Shown piece after piece: positions 1 to 7,024 of a stretch of 9,134 nt of DNA (position 1 is the first letter of the stretch; every line of letters begins with the position of its first letter). This stretch comes from Bacteroidota bacterium. GTDB taxonomy: Bacteria; Bacteroidota; Bacteroidia; Chitinophagales; Chitinophagaceae. The notes beneath the pieces were generated by a model that did no database searches, was not told where the DNA came from, and saw nothing but the letters and a program-made list of their open reading frames with translations. A program made the position numbers and the translations under genes. The DNA is taken from positions 1 through 9,134 of the forward strand of contig JAGWTK010000136.1 in the NCBI GenBank assembly GCA_028876035.1, read 5' to 3'.

Positions 1-305
1 TGTGCATGTACCGGGCTTGCCATCAGCAGGAAAAGCGCAGCAACAGCGGTGGCTGCAGCGGTGGCAGTGGATGATTTTTTATCCTTCTCCACTTTCACCT
101 GGGCAACACCCGTGAGCAGGTTCGCCAGGATCGCAATGATAAGCAGCAGGATGGCCGCCAGTATCACAAACCCGATCACAACCGGATTATCAAGAGCAGA
201 AGGTACGGGTGGCCCTGCGGCATGTACAGAAGCCGGGTTGAGCAGCAGGGCTGCCGTGCCGATGGCCGCCAGGAATTTTACTTGTTTGCGAAATGATAAA
301 AGCAT
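1..305 (-). CDS. ccoP: CcoP, cbb3 oxidase subunit III, N-terminal part (partial, runs off left edge)
   Basis: The frame is open from an ATG at 305 to the window edge, giving 101 codons of the N-terminus. An in-frame TAA lies a short way upstream and no earlier ATG exists, so the start is well placed. Residues about 8-30 form a signal-like hydrophobic segment ending in SVHAAG. A second strong membrane helix covers about 42-66 (motif LDNPVVIGFVILAAILLLII), followed by a charged stretch VKVEKDKKS and a third hydrophobic segment near 83-98. CcoP proteins are membrane-anchored dihaem c-type subunits that pass electrons to the CcoNO core; the CxxCH haem motifs would lie beyond the edge and are not seen. 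The identification therefore rests on position, directly after ccoNO and ccoQ (20 nt gap, probably one transcript), and on the membrane pattern. It could also be another membrane-bound cytochrome. Confidence 0.75.
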   Translation of the reverse strand, partial: MLLSFRKQVKFLAAIGTAALLLNPASVHAAGPPVPSALDNPVVIGFVILAAILLLIIAILANLLTGVAQVKVEKDKKSSTATAAATAVAALFLLMASPVHA

Positions 306-325
306 ATATGCTGTTTTTATTATTC

Positions 326-487
326 TTAATTATCGAGGGGCAGACGGCTGATATCGCTGAACAGCTTTTTGTTGGTGCGGAATACCCAGGCGAGTACACC
401 TACGAAGAATATTCCGAATATAGCCAGTGATATAGAACCAAAAATGTCTACGCCACCAATTTTCTCGAGATAATGAATAAATTTCAT
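326..487 (-). CDS. ccoQ: CcoQ/FixQ-like small membrane subunit of cbb3 oxidase
   Basis: A 53-residue ORF starts with ATG at 487 and stops with TAA at 326-328. It begins MKFIHYLEKIGGVDIFGSIS, has one transmembrane helix at about residues 17-36 (SISLAIFGIFFVGVLAWVF), and ends in a short basic and polar tail RTNKKLFSDISRLPLDN. Length, a single helix and its position between ccoNO (41 nt upstream) and ccoP (20 nt downstream) match CcoQ/FixQ, a small non-catalytic subunit or assembly chaperone that stabilises the oxidase in the inner membrane. CcoQ is poorly conserved, so gene order carries much of the weight. No promoter is visible in the 41-nt gap, so it is probably cotranscribed with ccoNO. Confidence 0.8.
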   Translation of the reverse strand: MKFIHYLEKIGGVDIFGSISLAIFGIFFVGVLAWVFRTNKKLFSDISRLPLDN

Positions 488-528
488 TTGTTTTCGTTTG
501 TGCACTACCGTAAGTAGCGCGTGGATGC

Positions 529-2658
529 TTATTTTTCAGCCAGCACTTTCTTTGGTTCGTTTTTAATATCCCTTCCTACACGCTGGAGGTAAGCAATCAA
601 TGCTACTATTTCCGCATTGGAAGGAGTGGATATTTTGTCGTTCTTCAGGTTGGCTGCGATGGAATCGGCCTGGTGCATCAGATCGCGGTTGGCGACTTTA
701 TCATATCCTTCGGGATAGGGTACGCCGAGGGTTTGCATCGCCCTGATTTTTCCTGCTGTTGAAGCAGTGTCCAGGGGATTGTCCAGCAACCAAACGTATT
801 GCGGCATCAGCGAACCTGGCGACATGGAACGGGGATCATACATGTGGTTGTAATGCCAGCTATCGGGATACTTACCGCCTTCGCGCGCGAGATCCGGGCC
901 GGTACGTTTACTACCCCACTGGAATGGATGGTCGTAAACAAACTCACCGGCTTTGGAGTATTCTCCATACCGTGCCACTTCGTCGCGGAAGGGCCGTATC
1001 ATCTGGGAGTGACAGGTATAGCAACCTTCACGTACATAAATATCTCTTCCCTGTAATTCAAGTGGTGTATAGGGCTTCACGCTCGCAATGGTGGGAACAT
1101 TCGACTTAACCAGGAAGGTGGGAATCATTTCGATCAAGCCGCCAATGGCCACTACGATTAAACTTAACACCAGCATCGCAATCGGTTTTCTCTCCAGGGC
1201 GCGGTGCCAGTATTCTTTTCCATGGCTGGCTTCCTTCGTTAATGGTGCAGCTTCAGCAGCTTCTTCGGCAATGAATGAACCTTTTTGAATTGTTTTGAAA
1301 AGGTTGTACACCATGAACAATGAACCTACGAGGTAAAGCGCGCCGCCAATGCTGCGCAAAACATAGAAAGGTTTGATATTGGTTACCGTTTCCAGGAACT
1401 GGAATTTCAATTGTCCTTCCGGTGTGAATGATTTCCACATCAGGCTTTGCTCAAAACCTGCCCAGTACATCGGTACCGCATAAATGATAATACCGATGGT
1501 ACCCAGCCAGAAGTGATTCGTTGCAAGTTTCTTTGAGTAGAGCGGGGTGTCCCAAAGTTTGGGCACCATATAATAGAGTATCGCAAAGGCAATAAATCCA
1601 TTCCAGCCCAAACCGCCAATGTGCACGTGGGCAATGGTCCAGTCGGTAAAATGCGAAATAGCATTTACACTTTTCAAACTCAGCATCGGGCCTTCGAAAG
1701 TGGACATACCATAGCAGGTAATCGCCACCACCATGAATTTTAGAATTGGATCCTCACGTACTTTGTCCCAGGCGCCGCGCAGGGTAAACAATCCATTGAG
1801 CATACCACCCCAGCTTGGTGCAATCAGCATCACGGAGAACACCGTTCCCAGTGACTGCGCCCAGTCGGGCAGGGCCGTGTACAGCAGGTGGTGCGGACCA
1901 GCCCAGATATAGAGGAAAATAAGCGCCCAGAAGTGGATGATGGAAAGCCGGTAAGAGTACACAGGGCGATTGGCCGCTTTTGGCAGGTAATAGTACATCA
2001 AACCCAGTACAGGTGTCGTTAAGAAAAATGCCACGGCGTTGTGGCCATACCACCATTGTACCAGTGCATCCTGCACCCCTGCATACCAGCTATAACTTTT
2101 CAGAAAAGAAACCGGGATTTCAATTGAGTTAACAATGTGCAGCATGGCTACCGTGATCCAGGTGGCGATATAAAACCAGATAGCAACGTACAGGTGTTTT
2201 TCCCTTCTCTTAATGATGGTGCCAAACATATTGATACCAAATGCCACCCATACCAGCGTGATGGCGATATCGATGGGCCATTCCAGCTCCGCATACTCTT
2301 TACCGGTAGTTTTACCAAGCAGGAGCGTGATGGCTGCAGCTGCAATAATGGCCTGCCAGCCCCAGAAGTGAAACCAGCTCAACTTATCACTGAACATCCG
2401 GGCTTTACACAAACGCTGAAGCGAATAGTAAACACCCGCAAAAGTGGCATTTCCCACAAATGCAAAAATGATGGCATTGGTGTGCAATGGCCGAACCCTG
2501 CCGAAAGTGGTATAAGGCAGGTTCATGCTAATCTGAGGCAGGTAGATTTGGATAGCGGCATACAGTCCGGCCAGCATGCCCACCACGCCGAATATTACGG
2601 TGGCGTAGCCGAAGGCTCGTACAATCCTGTTGTCGTAATAAAATTTCTCTAATTGCAT
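529..2658 (-). CDS. ccoNO: CcoNO, fused cbb3-type cytochrome c oxidase catalytic subunit I and haem-c subunit II
   Basis: This 709-residue integral membrane protein reduces O2 to water at a haem b3-CuB centre and pumps protons. Residues about 1-455 are the CcoN haem-copper oxidase part. Visible ligands are H59 (low-spin haem b), H206 in YGHN and H256/H257 in AGPHH (CuB), and H344 and H346 in TIAHVHIGGLGWNGF (haems b3 and b). Y250 lies six residues before H256, the position of the cross-linked active-site tyrosine of cbb3 enzymes. After an alanine- and glutamate-rich linker (about 463-480) comes CcoO. It has a membrane anchor at about 492-513, a single haem-c site C546-Y-T-C549-H550, and a likely Met ligand M618 in SLMPQYVWL. 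There is no stop or frameshift between the parts, so this is a true fusion. Separate ccoN and ccoO genes are the rule in Proteobacteria; the fused form is known in Bacteroidetes. The gene starts 12 nt after ccoS. Confidence 0.97.
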   Translation of the reverse strand: MQLEKFYYDNRIVRAFGYATVIFGVVGMLAGLYAAIQIYLPQISMNLPYTTFGRVRPLHTNAIIFAFVGNATFAGVYYSLQRLCKARMFSDKLSWFHFWGWQAIIAAAAITLLLGKTTGKEYAELEWPIDIAITLVWVAFGINMFGTIIKRREKHLYVAIWFYIATWITVAMLHIVNSIEIPVSFLKSYSWYAGVQDALVQWWYGHNAVAFFLTTPVLGLMYYYLPKAANRPVYSYRLSIIHFWALIFLYIWAGPHHLLYTALPDWAQSLGTVFSVMLIAPSWGGMLNGLFTLRGAWDKVREDPILKFMVVAITCYGMSTFEGPMLSLKSVNAISHFTDWTIAHVHIGGLGWNGFIAFAILYYMVPKLWDTPLYSKKLATNHFWLGTIGIIIYAVPMYWAGFEQSLMWKSFTPEGQLKFQFLETVTNIKPFYVLRSIGGALYLVGSLFMVYNLFKTIQKGSFIAEEAAEAAPLTKEASHGKEYWHRALERKPIAMLVLSLIVVAIGGLIEMIPTFLVKSNVPTIASVKPYTPLELQGRDIYVREGCYTCHSQMIRPFRDEVARYGEYSKAGEFVYDHPFQWGSKRTGPDLAREGGKYPDSWHYNHMYDPRSMSPGSLMPQYVWLLDNPLDTASTAGKIRAMQTLGVPYPEGYDKVANRDLMHQADSIAANLKNDKISTPSNAEIVALIAYLQRVGRDIKNEPKKVLAEK

Positions 2659-2670
2659 ACGCTGGTATAT

Positions 2671-2844
2671 TTATATTTTTTGGGTAGTTGAGGCGTTGGT
2701 GACGGGCTTATCTTCAAACAGTATGCGTGCAGCGGGCGAACTGTCATCTTCAAACTGTCCTTCTTTAACGCTCCATAAAAAAGCCACTAGGAAAACTGAG
2801 GCAACACTAATACTGGCAATCAGGAGGACAACAATAACACTCAT
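2671..2844 (-). CDS. ccoS: CcoS, cbb3 oxidase maturation protein
   Basis: A 57-residue ORF starts with ATG at 2844 and stops with TAA at 2671-2673. It begins MSVIVVLLIASISVASVFLV, has one N-terminal transmembrane helix (about residues 2-23), and then AFLWSVKEGQFEDDSSPAAR followed by ILFED. That is the family pattern of CcoS: a helix, then W-x-V-K-x-G-Q-[FY]-[ED]-D and a P-x-x-R-[IM]-L-F-[ED] tail. CcoS is needed to insert the cofactors (haem b and CuB) into CcoN. The ORF lies 12 nt before ccoNO and 100 nt after ccoI, in the usual ccoI-ccoS-ccoN order. The 100-nt gap upstream carries a probable promoter and an FNR-like palindrome, so ccoS-ccoNO-ccoQ-ccoP may be transcribed independently of ccoI. 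Confidence 0.93.
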   Translation of the reverse strand: MSVIVVLLIASISVASVFLVAFLWSVKEGQFEDDSSPAARILFEDKPVTNASTTQKI

Positions 2845-2862
2845 AAGGTCTTAATTCTGCGC

Positions 2863-2870
2863 CAAAAGTA
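2863..2870 (-). promoter_or_regulatory. Probable -7 promoter box for ccoS-ccoNO-ccoQ-ccoP
   Basis: The minus strand reads TACTTTTG, a full match to the Bacteroidetes -7 consensus TAnnTTTG, 18 nt before the ccoS ATG. The -33 region, about 18-21 nt further upstream, holds only CTTTTA, a weak match to TTTG or TTG. A weak -33 with a good -7 is expected for an activator-dependent promoter. The start site is not observed; it is inferred at roughly 2858. Confidence 0.55.
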
Positions 2871-2914
2871 TTTGTGGTGGTTCCGGTAAAAGATAATCTG
2901 CATCATTGGCCCAA

Positions 2915-2928
2915 CTGATCTTTATCAG
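2915..2928. promoter_or_regulatory. FNR/CRP-type palindrome upstream of ccoS
   Basis: The sequence is CTGAT-CTTT-ATCAG, a perfect 5-bp inverted repeat with a 4-nt spacer. It differs from the FNR consensus TTGAT-N4-ATCAA only in the outermost base of each half-site. Its centre (2921.5) is 58.5 nt upstream of the last base of the ccoS -7 box, which puts it near -63 relative to the inferred start. That is close to the class I position used by CRP/FNR-family activators. Assignment to a specific regulator is inference. Confidence 0.55.
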
Positions 2929-2944
2929 CAGCAACTGCTTTTCG

Positions 2945-5335
2945 TCAGAGTTTCATCTTTTTCGCCATCCAGTAACTGCTTCCAAAAGTTACCAGCACGA
3001 TCCCCAGTGAGCTGCTGGGCATCAGGATGGCTGCAACCACCGGGGCCAGGTTTCCCTGGACTGCGAAATACAAACCAATGATGTTGTAGATGATGGAGAT
3101 GACAAAACTGGCCACCACAATCCGGTAGTTCGCCTTGCACAAGCCAATAAAACGAGTTAGCAGCGATAGTTTGCCGGCTGCGATGATGGCATCGCTGGCG
3201 GGCGTGAAATTGTTGTTGTCTTCCGAGATCGCAACGCCAACGTCGGCCTGCTTCAATGCACCGGCATCGTTCAGTCCGTCGCCGATCATCATTACCCGTT
3301 CACCTTTTTCCTGGAGTCGTTTAATATAATCGAGTTTATCGTTGGGCTTCTGGAAGAAAAGCAATTGTGCGCGGTCACCCAGCAGCTGTTGCAGGCGCTG
3401 TTTTTCTGATTCGTTATCGCCGGTTAGAACGGAAAGCCGGTATCTTTTCCGGAGCTCGTTTACCAGGTCGGGTACATCCTGGCGGTAATGGTTATTTACT
3501 TTGAAATACCCGGTCATTTCGCCATCGATGCTTACGTATACGACTGTACCTTCTTTTGTATCCGGGCTGTGGTTTACAAACTGGCTATTGCCAAGCCGGA
3601 CGGCCGCTCCTTTCACGCTACCACTAATGCCTTCACCGGGCAGTTCCGCAAAATGGGCCACTTGCCAGCGTCCGGCCGTTTCGAATTCGCGGGCCAGTAG
3701 TTTGCTAAGCGGATGCACAGAACAGGAAGCCAGGGAACCAACCTGTTGTTGCTGTAATTCAGTCAGCGGTTTTCCAAAATAACTGAGCTCCTGCTGTTGG
3801 GTGCTGGTGAGCGTACCTGTTTTGTCGAATACGATATGATCAATATGTGCTACGCTTTCGATGGTTTGGGCGCTGCGCAGGTAAAACTGGTTGCGGCCAA
3901 GAATGCGCAGGATGCTTCCGTTGGTAAAAGTGTTGGACAAAAGCAGGGCGCAGGGACAAGCAATGATAAAGATCGCCGTAACCGATGTCCATATTCTCGC
4001 AGGATCATGTGCGTACCAATACCAGGCAGTGAGCGCTGCCAGCACAAAAACGATATAGGTAAAATAGCGGCTGAGCAGGTGCACAAAAGACACCCCCTTG
4101 GGCGCATCATTTTTTAATTCTTCGCGGCCCCAGAGCGCGGTGAGGTAACTCTGCGCCACTTCTTTCATCACCAGGATTTCGATATTACCCCCGGTTTGTT
4201 TACCGCCGGCGTATACCATCTCCCCTGCTTCTTTGCGTACCGGTGCGGATTCTCCGGTGACGAAACTATAATCTATATAGGCTTGTCCTTTGGTTAGAAT
4301 ACCATCAGCAGGAATCAACTCTTCGTTGTGAATTAATAATGTGTCGCCGTACTTTATTTCGGGTAATGCCGTCGGCTGCGCAAGATCTGCCTTCAACACA
4401 GTTACTGCTACCGGGAAATAAGAGGTGTAGTCGCGGTCGAAAGAGAGCTGCCGGTAGGTTTTATCCTGCAGGATTCGACCGGCCAGCATAAAAAACACAA
4501 TACCGGTCATAGAATCAAAATAACCGGCACCGGTTCCCGACAAAACTTCCCAGGCGCTGCGTACGAATGTGATGATAACAGCCAGCGCGATGGGTGCGTC
4601 GATGTTCAAAAACCGGTGCCGGAGGCTTTTCCAGGAGGATTCATAAAACGGGTAGGCTGAATACAGGAAAACAGGTAAAGACAAAAGCAGATTGAGCGAG
4701 CGGAACATGCCCCTTAAAGTGAGATCACTGGCATCGAGCCCGAGGTATTCGGGGAAACTCATGAGCATGATATTGCCAAAGCAAAATCCGGCGATGCCGA
4801 GCCGGTACACCATCCGCCTGTCAATGGCTGGTCGCTTTTCTTTCAGGTCGTGCAGACTTATATAAGGTTCATACCCGATGCGCGCCAGCAGTTCGGCAAT
4901 TTTGCGGAGACGGGTGCGTCCGGGATGAAAGACCACGGTGGCCTCTTTGCGGGTAAAATTTACTTTGGAAGAAATAACACCTTCATCAAGCCGGTGCAGG
5001 TTTTCCAGCAAATACAAACAGGAACTGCAGTGCATCTGCGGCATGTAGAAATTAACATGCACCTGGCTTTCGCCTTTAAAGCTAATCAGGCTTTCTGCCA
5101 GCTTCGGATCATCTAAGAAAGCAAACTTATCTTTTCGCACGCCCGCTCTTTGGTTAATACCCGGCGTTTCGTTCAATGCATAATAATCTGTAAGTCCTTC
5201 CTGGCTCAAAACGCTGTACACCACCCGGCAGCCTTCGCAGCAGAATACTTTGTCTTCGAGCTTTATTTGTGTATGTGTGCATTCCTCACCACAGTGAAAA
5301 CACTGCACACCTGCCCGGGTAGTGGTAGCTGACAT
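2945..5335 (-). CDS. ccoI: CcoI/FixI copper-translocating P1B-type ATPase
   Basis: A 796-residue membrane pump that delivers copper for the CuB site of cbb3 oxidase. The order is typical. An N-terminal cysteine-rich metal-binding region has C12/C15 (CFHC), C19 and C32/C33/C36 (CCEGC). An HMA-like domain follows with M101-H-C103-S-S-C106, then membrane helices. The actuator motif TGES is at 360-363, and the ion-path CPC at 460-462 marks it as P1B type. The phosphorylation motif DKTGT is at 504-508 (D504), the nucleotide-domain HP at 541-542, TGDN near 638-641 and GDGLND at 685-690; the last helix carries MPSSS. No key residue is missing. The chosen start is the ATG at 5335 (MSATTTR). A 21-residue extension from a GTG at 5398 is unlikely, because it would read through the predicted promoter and lacks family-like sequence. 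It is the first gene of the minus-strand cluster and divergent to hemN. Confidence 0.94.
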   Translation of the reverse strand: MSATTTRAGVQCFHCGEECTHTQIKLEDKVFCCEGCRVVYSVLSQEGLTDYYALNETPGINQRAGVRKDKFAFLDDPKLAESLISFKGESQVHVNFYMPQMHCSSCLYLLENLHRLDEGVISSKVNFTRKEATVVFHPGRTRLRKIAELLARIGYEPYISLHDLKEKRPAIDRRMVYRLGIAGFCFGNIMLMSFPEYLGLDASDLTLRGMFRSLNLLLSLPVFLYSAYPFYESSWKSLRHRFLNIDAPIALAVIITFVRSAWEVLSGTGAGYFDSMTGIVFFMLAGRILQDKTYRQLSFDRDYTSYFPVAVTVLKADLAQPTALPEIKYGDTLLIHNEELIPADGILTKGQAYIDYSFVTGESAPVRKEAGEMVYAGGKQTGGNIEILVMKEVAQSYLTALWGREELKNDAPKGVSFVHLLSRYFTYIVFVLAALTAWYWYAHDPARIWTSVTAIFIIACPCALLLSNTFTNGSILRILGRNQFYLRSAQTIESVAHIDHIVFDKTGTLTSTQQQELSYFGKPLTELQQQQVGSLASCSVHPLSKLLAREFETAGRWQVAHFAELPGEGISGSVKGAAVRLGNSQFVNHSPDTKEGTVVYVSIDGEMTGYFKVNNHYRQDVPDLVNELRKRYRLSVLTGDNESEKQRLQQLLGDRAQLLFFQKPNDKLDYIKRLQEKGERVMMIGDGLNDAGALKQADVGVAISEDNNNFTPASDAIIAAGKLSLLTRFIGLCKANYRIVVASFVISIIYNIIGLYFAVQGNLAPVVAAILMPSSSLGIVLVTFGSSYWMAKKMKL

Positions 5336-5354
5336 AATAAAAAAAATATATGCG

Positions 5355-5362
5355 CTAAAGTA
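5355..5362 (-). promoter_or_regulatory. Probable -7 promoter box for ccoI
   Basis: The minus strand reads TACTTTAG, matching TAnnTTTG at all positions but one, 19 nt before the ccoI ATG at 5335. No TTG is present 19-21 nt upstream, so the promoter probably needs an activator. The box is nearly identical to those of ccoS and hemN (TACTTTTG), which raises confidence. The inferred start site is about 5350. Confidence 0.45.
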
Positions 5363-5404
5363 AAATGGATGCAAAGCGCAGTGTATGAGCAGCTTCACGG
5401 GGGG

Positions 5405-5422
5405 GACTGACTTTGGTCAGTC
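5405..5422. promoter_or_regulatory. FNR/CRP-type palindrome between ccoI and hemN
   Basis: GACTGAC-TTTG-GTCAGTC is a perfect 7-bp inverted repeat with a 4-nt spacer. The core CTGAC-N4-GTCAG resembles FNR/FixK/DNR-type sites (TTGAY-N4-RTCAA) except for the outer base. Its centre at 5413.5 is 58.5 nt upstream of the last base of the ccoI -7 box, the same spacing seen at ccoS. It is about 118 nt upstream of the end of the hemN -7 box, so ccoI is the likelier direct target. It lies outside all genes and has no U-tract, so it does not look like a terminator. Confidence 0.6.
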
Positions 5423-5473
5423 TTGCCCGAAGCCCGCTGAAAACAAGCTTTCCGCAATCCCCATCTTATGCAC

Positions 5474-5487
5474 ATGACCATTGTCGT
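5474..5487. promoter_or_regulatory. Imperfect FNR-like site upstream of hemN
   Basis: ATGAC-CATT-GTCGT has four of five arm positions paired around a 4-nt spacer and keeps TGAC in one half-site; the other half-site reads GTCG instead of GTCA. Its centre (5480.5) is 51.5 nt upstream of the end of the hemN -7 box. This does not match the 58.5 nt seen at ccoI and ccoS, so it may be a weak site or chance. Confidence 0.25.
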
Positions 5488-5524
5488 AACACCAGATAAC
5501 ACAAGTCAGCATTAATCCCCCGGG

Positions 5525-5532
5525 TACTTTTG
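5525..5532 (+). promoter_or_regulatory. Probable -7 promoter box for hemN
   Basis: The plus strand reads TACTTTTG, a full match to TAnnTTTG and identical to the ccoS box, 13 nt before the hemN ATG at 5546. No TTG is present at the usual -33 distance, so activation by a bound regulator is plausible. If transcription starts about five bases downstream, the leader is very short for the ATG at 5546, which would favour the ATG at 5570. Confidence 0.5.
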
Positions 5533-5545
5533 ATATTTGAGTATT

Positions 5546-6919
5546 ATGGAGAGTGTTTCCCTGAATACAATGTTGATTAGAAAGTATGACCAGCCGGTTC
5601 CGCGGTACACCAGTTATCCAACGGTTCCTTTCTGGCAGGATGTGATTGATGTACAGCAATGGCAGGATGCTTTTACCAAACAATTCCTGGCACACAACGC
5701 ATCCGATGGTATCAGCATTTATATCCACCTGCCCTTTTGCGAATCACTGTGCACCTATTGTGGTTGTAATAAAAAAATCACCACCAATCATAACGTAGAG
5801 GAAGAATACCTGCAGGCGCTGGAAAAAGAATGGAAGATCTACCGCAAACGCATGGCACAAACGCCGGTCATCCGGGAGATACACCTGGGCGGCGGCACAC
5901 CTACTTTCTTTTCGGCCCAGAACCTGCGCCGGTTGATGACCATGCTCACCCGACAGAGTATCGTGCACCCCTACCACGAGTTTAGTATCGAAGGGCATCC
6001 GAATAATACGACGAAACAGCATCTTGATACACTCTATCAGCTGGGTTTTCGCCGTATCAGTTATGGCGTGCAGGATCTCGATCCAAAAGTGCAGGAGGTT
6101 ATTAACCGCATTCAGCCTTTTGAAAATGTACAAAGGGCTACAGACGAAGCGCGTGCAGCCGGGTTTACTTCGGTAAATTTTGATTTGATATATGGACTGC
6201 CGCTGCAGGATCTGCAGAGCATTGAAAATACCATCAACCGCGTGATTACGCTCAAACCGGATCGCATCGCTTTTTATAGTTACGCGCATGTTCCCTGGAC
6301 CAGTAAGGGCCAGCGCCTGTTCAATGAAAATGATTTGCCCACGGCTGCCGATAAGATCCAGCTCTACCTGAAGGGCAAGGAGATGCTGATGCGGAATGGT
6401 TATAAGGATATCGGCATGGATCACTTTGCACTTCCGGGCGACGAGCTATTTATTGCCAAGGAAAAAGGCAAACTACACCGGAATTTCATGGGGTATACCA
6501 CGCAGAACACCGCCGTATTACTCGGCCTGGGCGTATCGGCTATCAGCGATATCGGGAATGGCTTTGCACAGAATGATAAAACACTGCACCAGTATTACGA
6601 ATCGATTAACAAAGGTATACTTCCGGTAAAGCGTGGCTTTTTCCTGAATGAAGAAGACCTTGCATTCAGGCAATATATTAAAGACATCGCCTGCAAAGGG
6701 ACCACCTATTTTTCGCCCGAACATCTTCCGACGCTGCAGGAATACTGTTTTCCGCAACTGGAAACCCTGGCCGCCGACGGATTGGTCACCTTCGACGATT
6801 TGCATGCCAGCCTTACACCGCAGGGACATTATTTCATCCGCAATGTTTGTAGCGCGTTCGACCTCTACCTGCAACGTAACCGCAGCCAGGTGATGCAAAA
6901 ATTCAGCAAGGCCATCTGA
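5546..6919 (+). CDS. hemN: HemN, oxygen-independent coproporphyrinogen III oxidase (radical SAM)
   Basis: This cytoplasmic radical SAM enzyme converts coproporphyrinogen III to protoporphyrinogen IX without O2, in haem synthesis. The protein is 457 residues from the ATG at 5546, the usual HemN length. The N-terminus carries KYDQPVPRYTSYPT, a HemN signature. YIHLPFCESLCTYCGC places the [4Fe-4S]-binding cysteines at C65, C69 and C72, with C74 as the extra HemN cysteine. GGGTPTF at about 115-121 is the SAM-binding glycine motif. The C-terminal HemN domain (about 360-457) is intact. The reading frame also extends to a TTG at 5537, and another ATG at 5570 begins MLIRKYDQPVP. The 5546 and 5570 starts are both plausible; 5570 gives a more ordinary leader length. 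It is divergent to ccoI across 210 nt that hold the palindrome and promoters, and it ends at a strong terminator. It supplies haem for the oxidase at low oxygen. Confidence 0.95.
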   Translation: MESVSLNTMLIRKYDQPVPRYTSYPTVPFWQDVIDVQQWQDAFTKQFLAHNASDGISIYIHLPFCESLCTYCGCNKKITTNHNVEEEYLQALEKEWKIYRKRMAQTPVIREIHLGGGTPTFFSAQNLRRLMTMLTRQSIVHPYHEFSIEGHPNNTTKQHLDTLYQLGFRRISYGVQDLDPKVQEVINRIQPFENVQRATDEARAAGFTSVNFDLIYGLPLQDLQSIENTINRVITLKPDRIAFYSYAHVPWTSKGQRLFNENDLPTAADKIQLYLKGKEMLMRNGYKDIGMDHFALPGDELFIAKEKGKLHRNFMGYTTQNTAVLLGLGVSAISDIGNGFAQNDKTLHQYYESINKGILPVKRGFFLNEEDLAFRQYIKDIACKGTTYFSPEHLPTLQEYCFPQLETLAADGLVTFDDLHASLTPQGHYFIRNVCSAFDLYLQRNRSQVMQKFSKAI

Positions 6920-6939
6920 TCATTAGCAAACCATACAAT

Positions 6940-6969
6940 AAAAAGGACGCTGTCGAGGCGTCCTTTTTT
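6940..6969. terminator. Bidirectional intrinsic terminator between hemN and the acetyl-CoA hydrolase gene
   Basis: AAAAAGGACGC (6940-6950), a 7-nt loop (6951-6957) and GCGTCCTTTTT form an 11-bp stem, with a run of six T at 6964-6969 and five A on the other side. It begins 20 nt after the hemN stop. The A and T runs on both sides let it work in both directions, ending hemN on the plus strand and the 7025-8311 gene on the minus strand. Confidence 0.92.
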
Positions 6970-7024
6970 GATTCTATTCTTCGTAAGTGACAAATACGAT
7001 ATCTGTACACCGGGCAATGCTGTA

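Noticed and set aside
2137..2652. 171-codon plus-strand ORF opposite ccoNO
   Set aside because: It is antisense to the conserved CcoN membrane core and its peptide has no coherent features.
5336..5398. 21-residue N-terminal extension of CcoI from a GTG at 5398
   Set aside because: It would cover the predicted promoter, starts with a non-ATG codon, and lacks family-like residues; the ATG at 5335 precedes the normal cysteine-rich start.
5405..5422. Reading the GACTGAC palindrome as a transcription terminator
   Set aside because: It lies upstream of two divergent genes, has only a 7-bp stem, and no T-run follows on either strand.
5417..5728. 103-codon minus-strand ORF spanning the ccoI-hemN gap
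   Set aside because: It overlaps the hemN 5' end in antisense and the regulatory palindrome, with no recognisable protein features.
5744..6424. 226-codon minus-strand ORF opposite hemN
   Set aside because: It is fully antisense to a strongly supported radical SAM gene and shows no recognisable domain.
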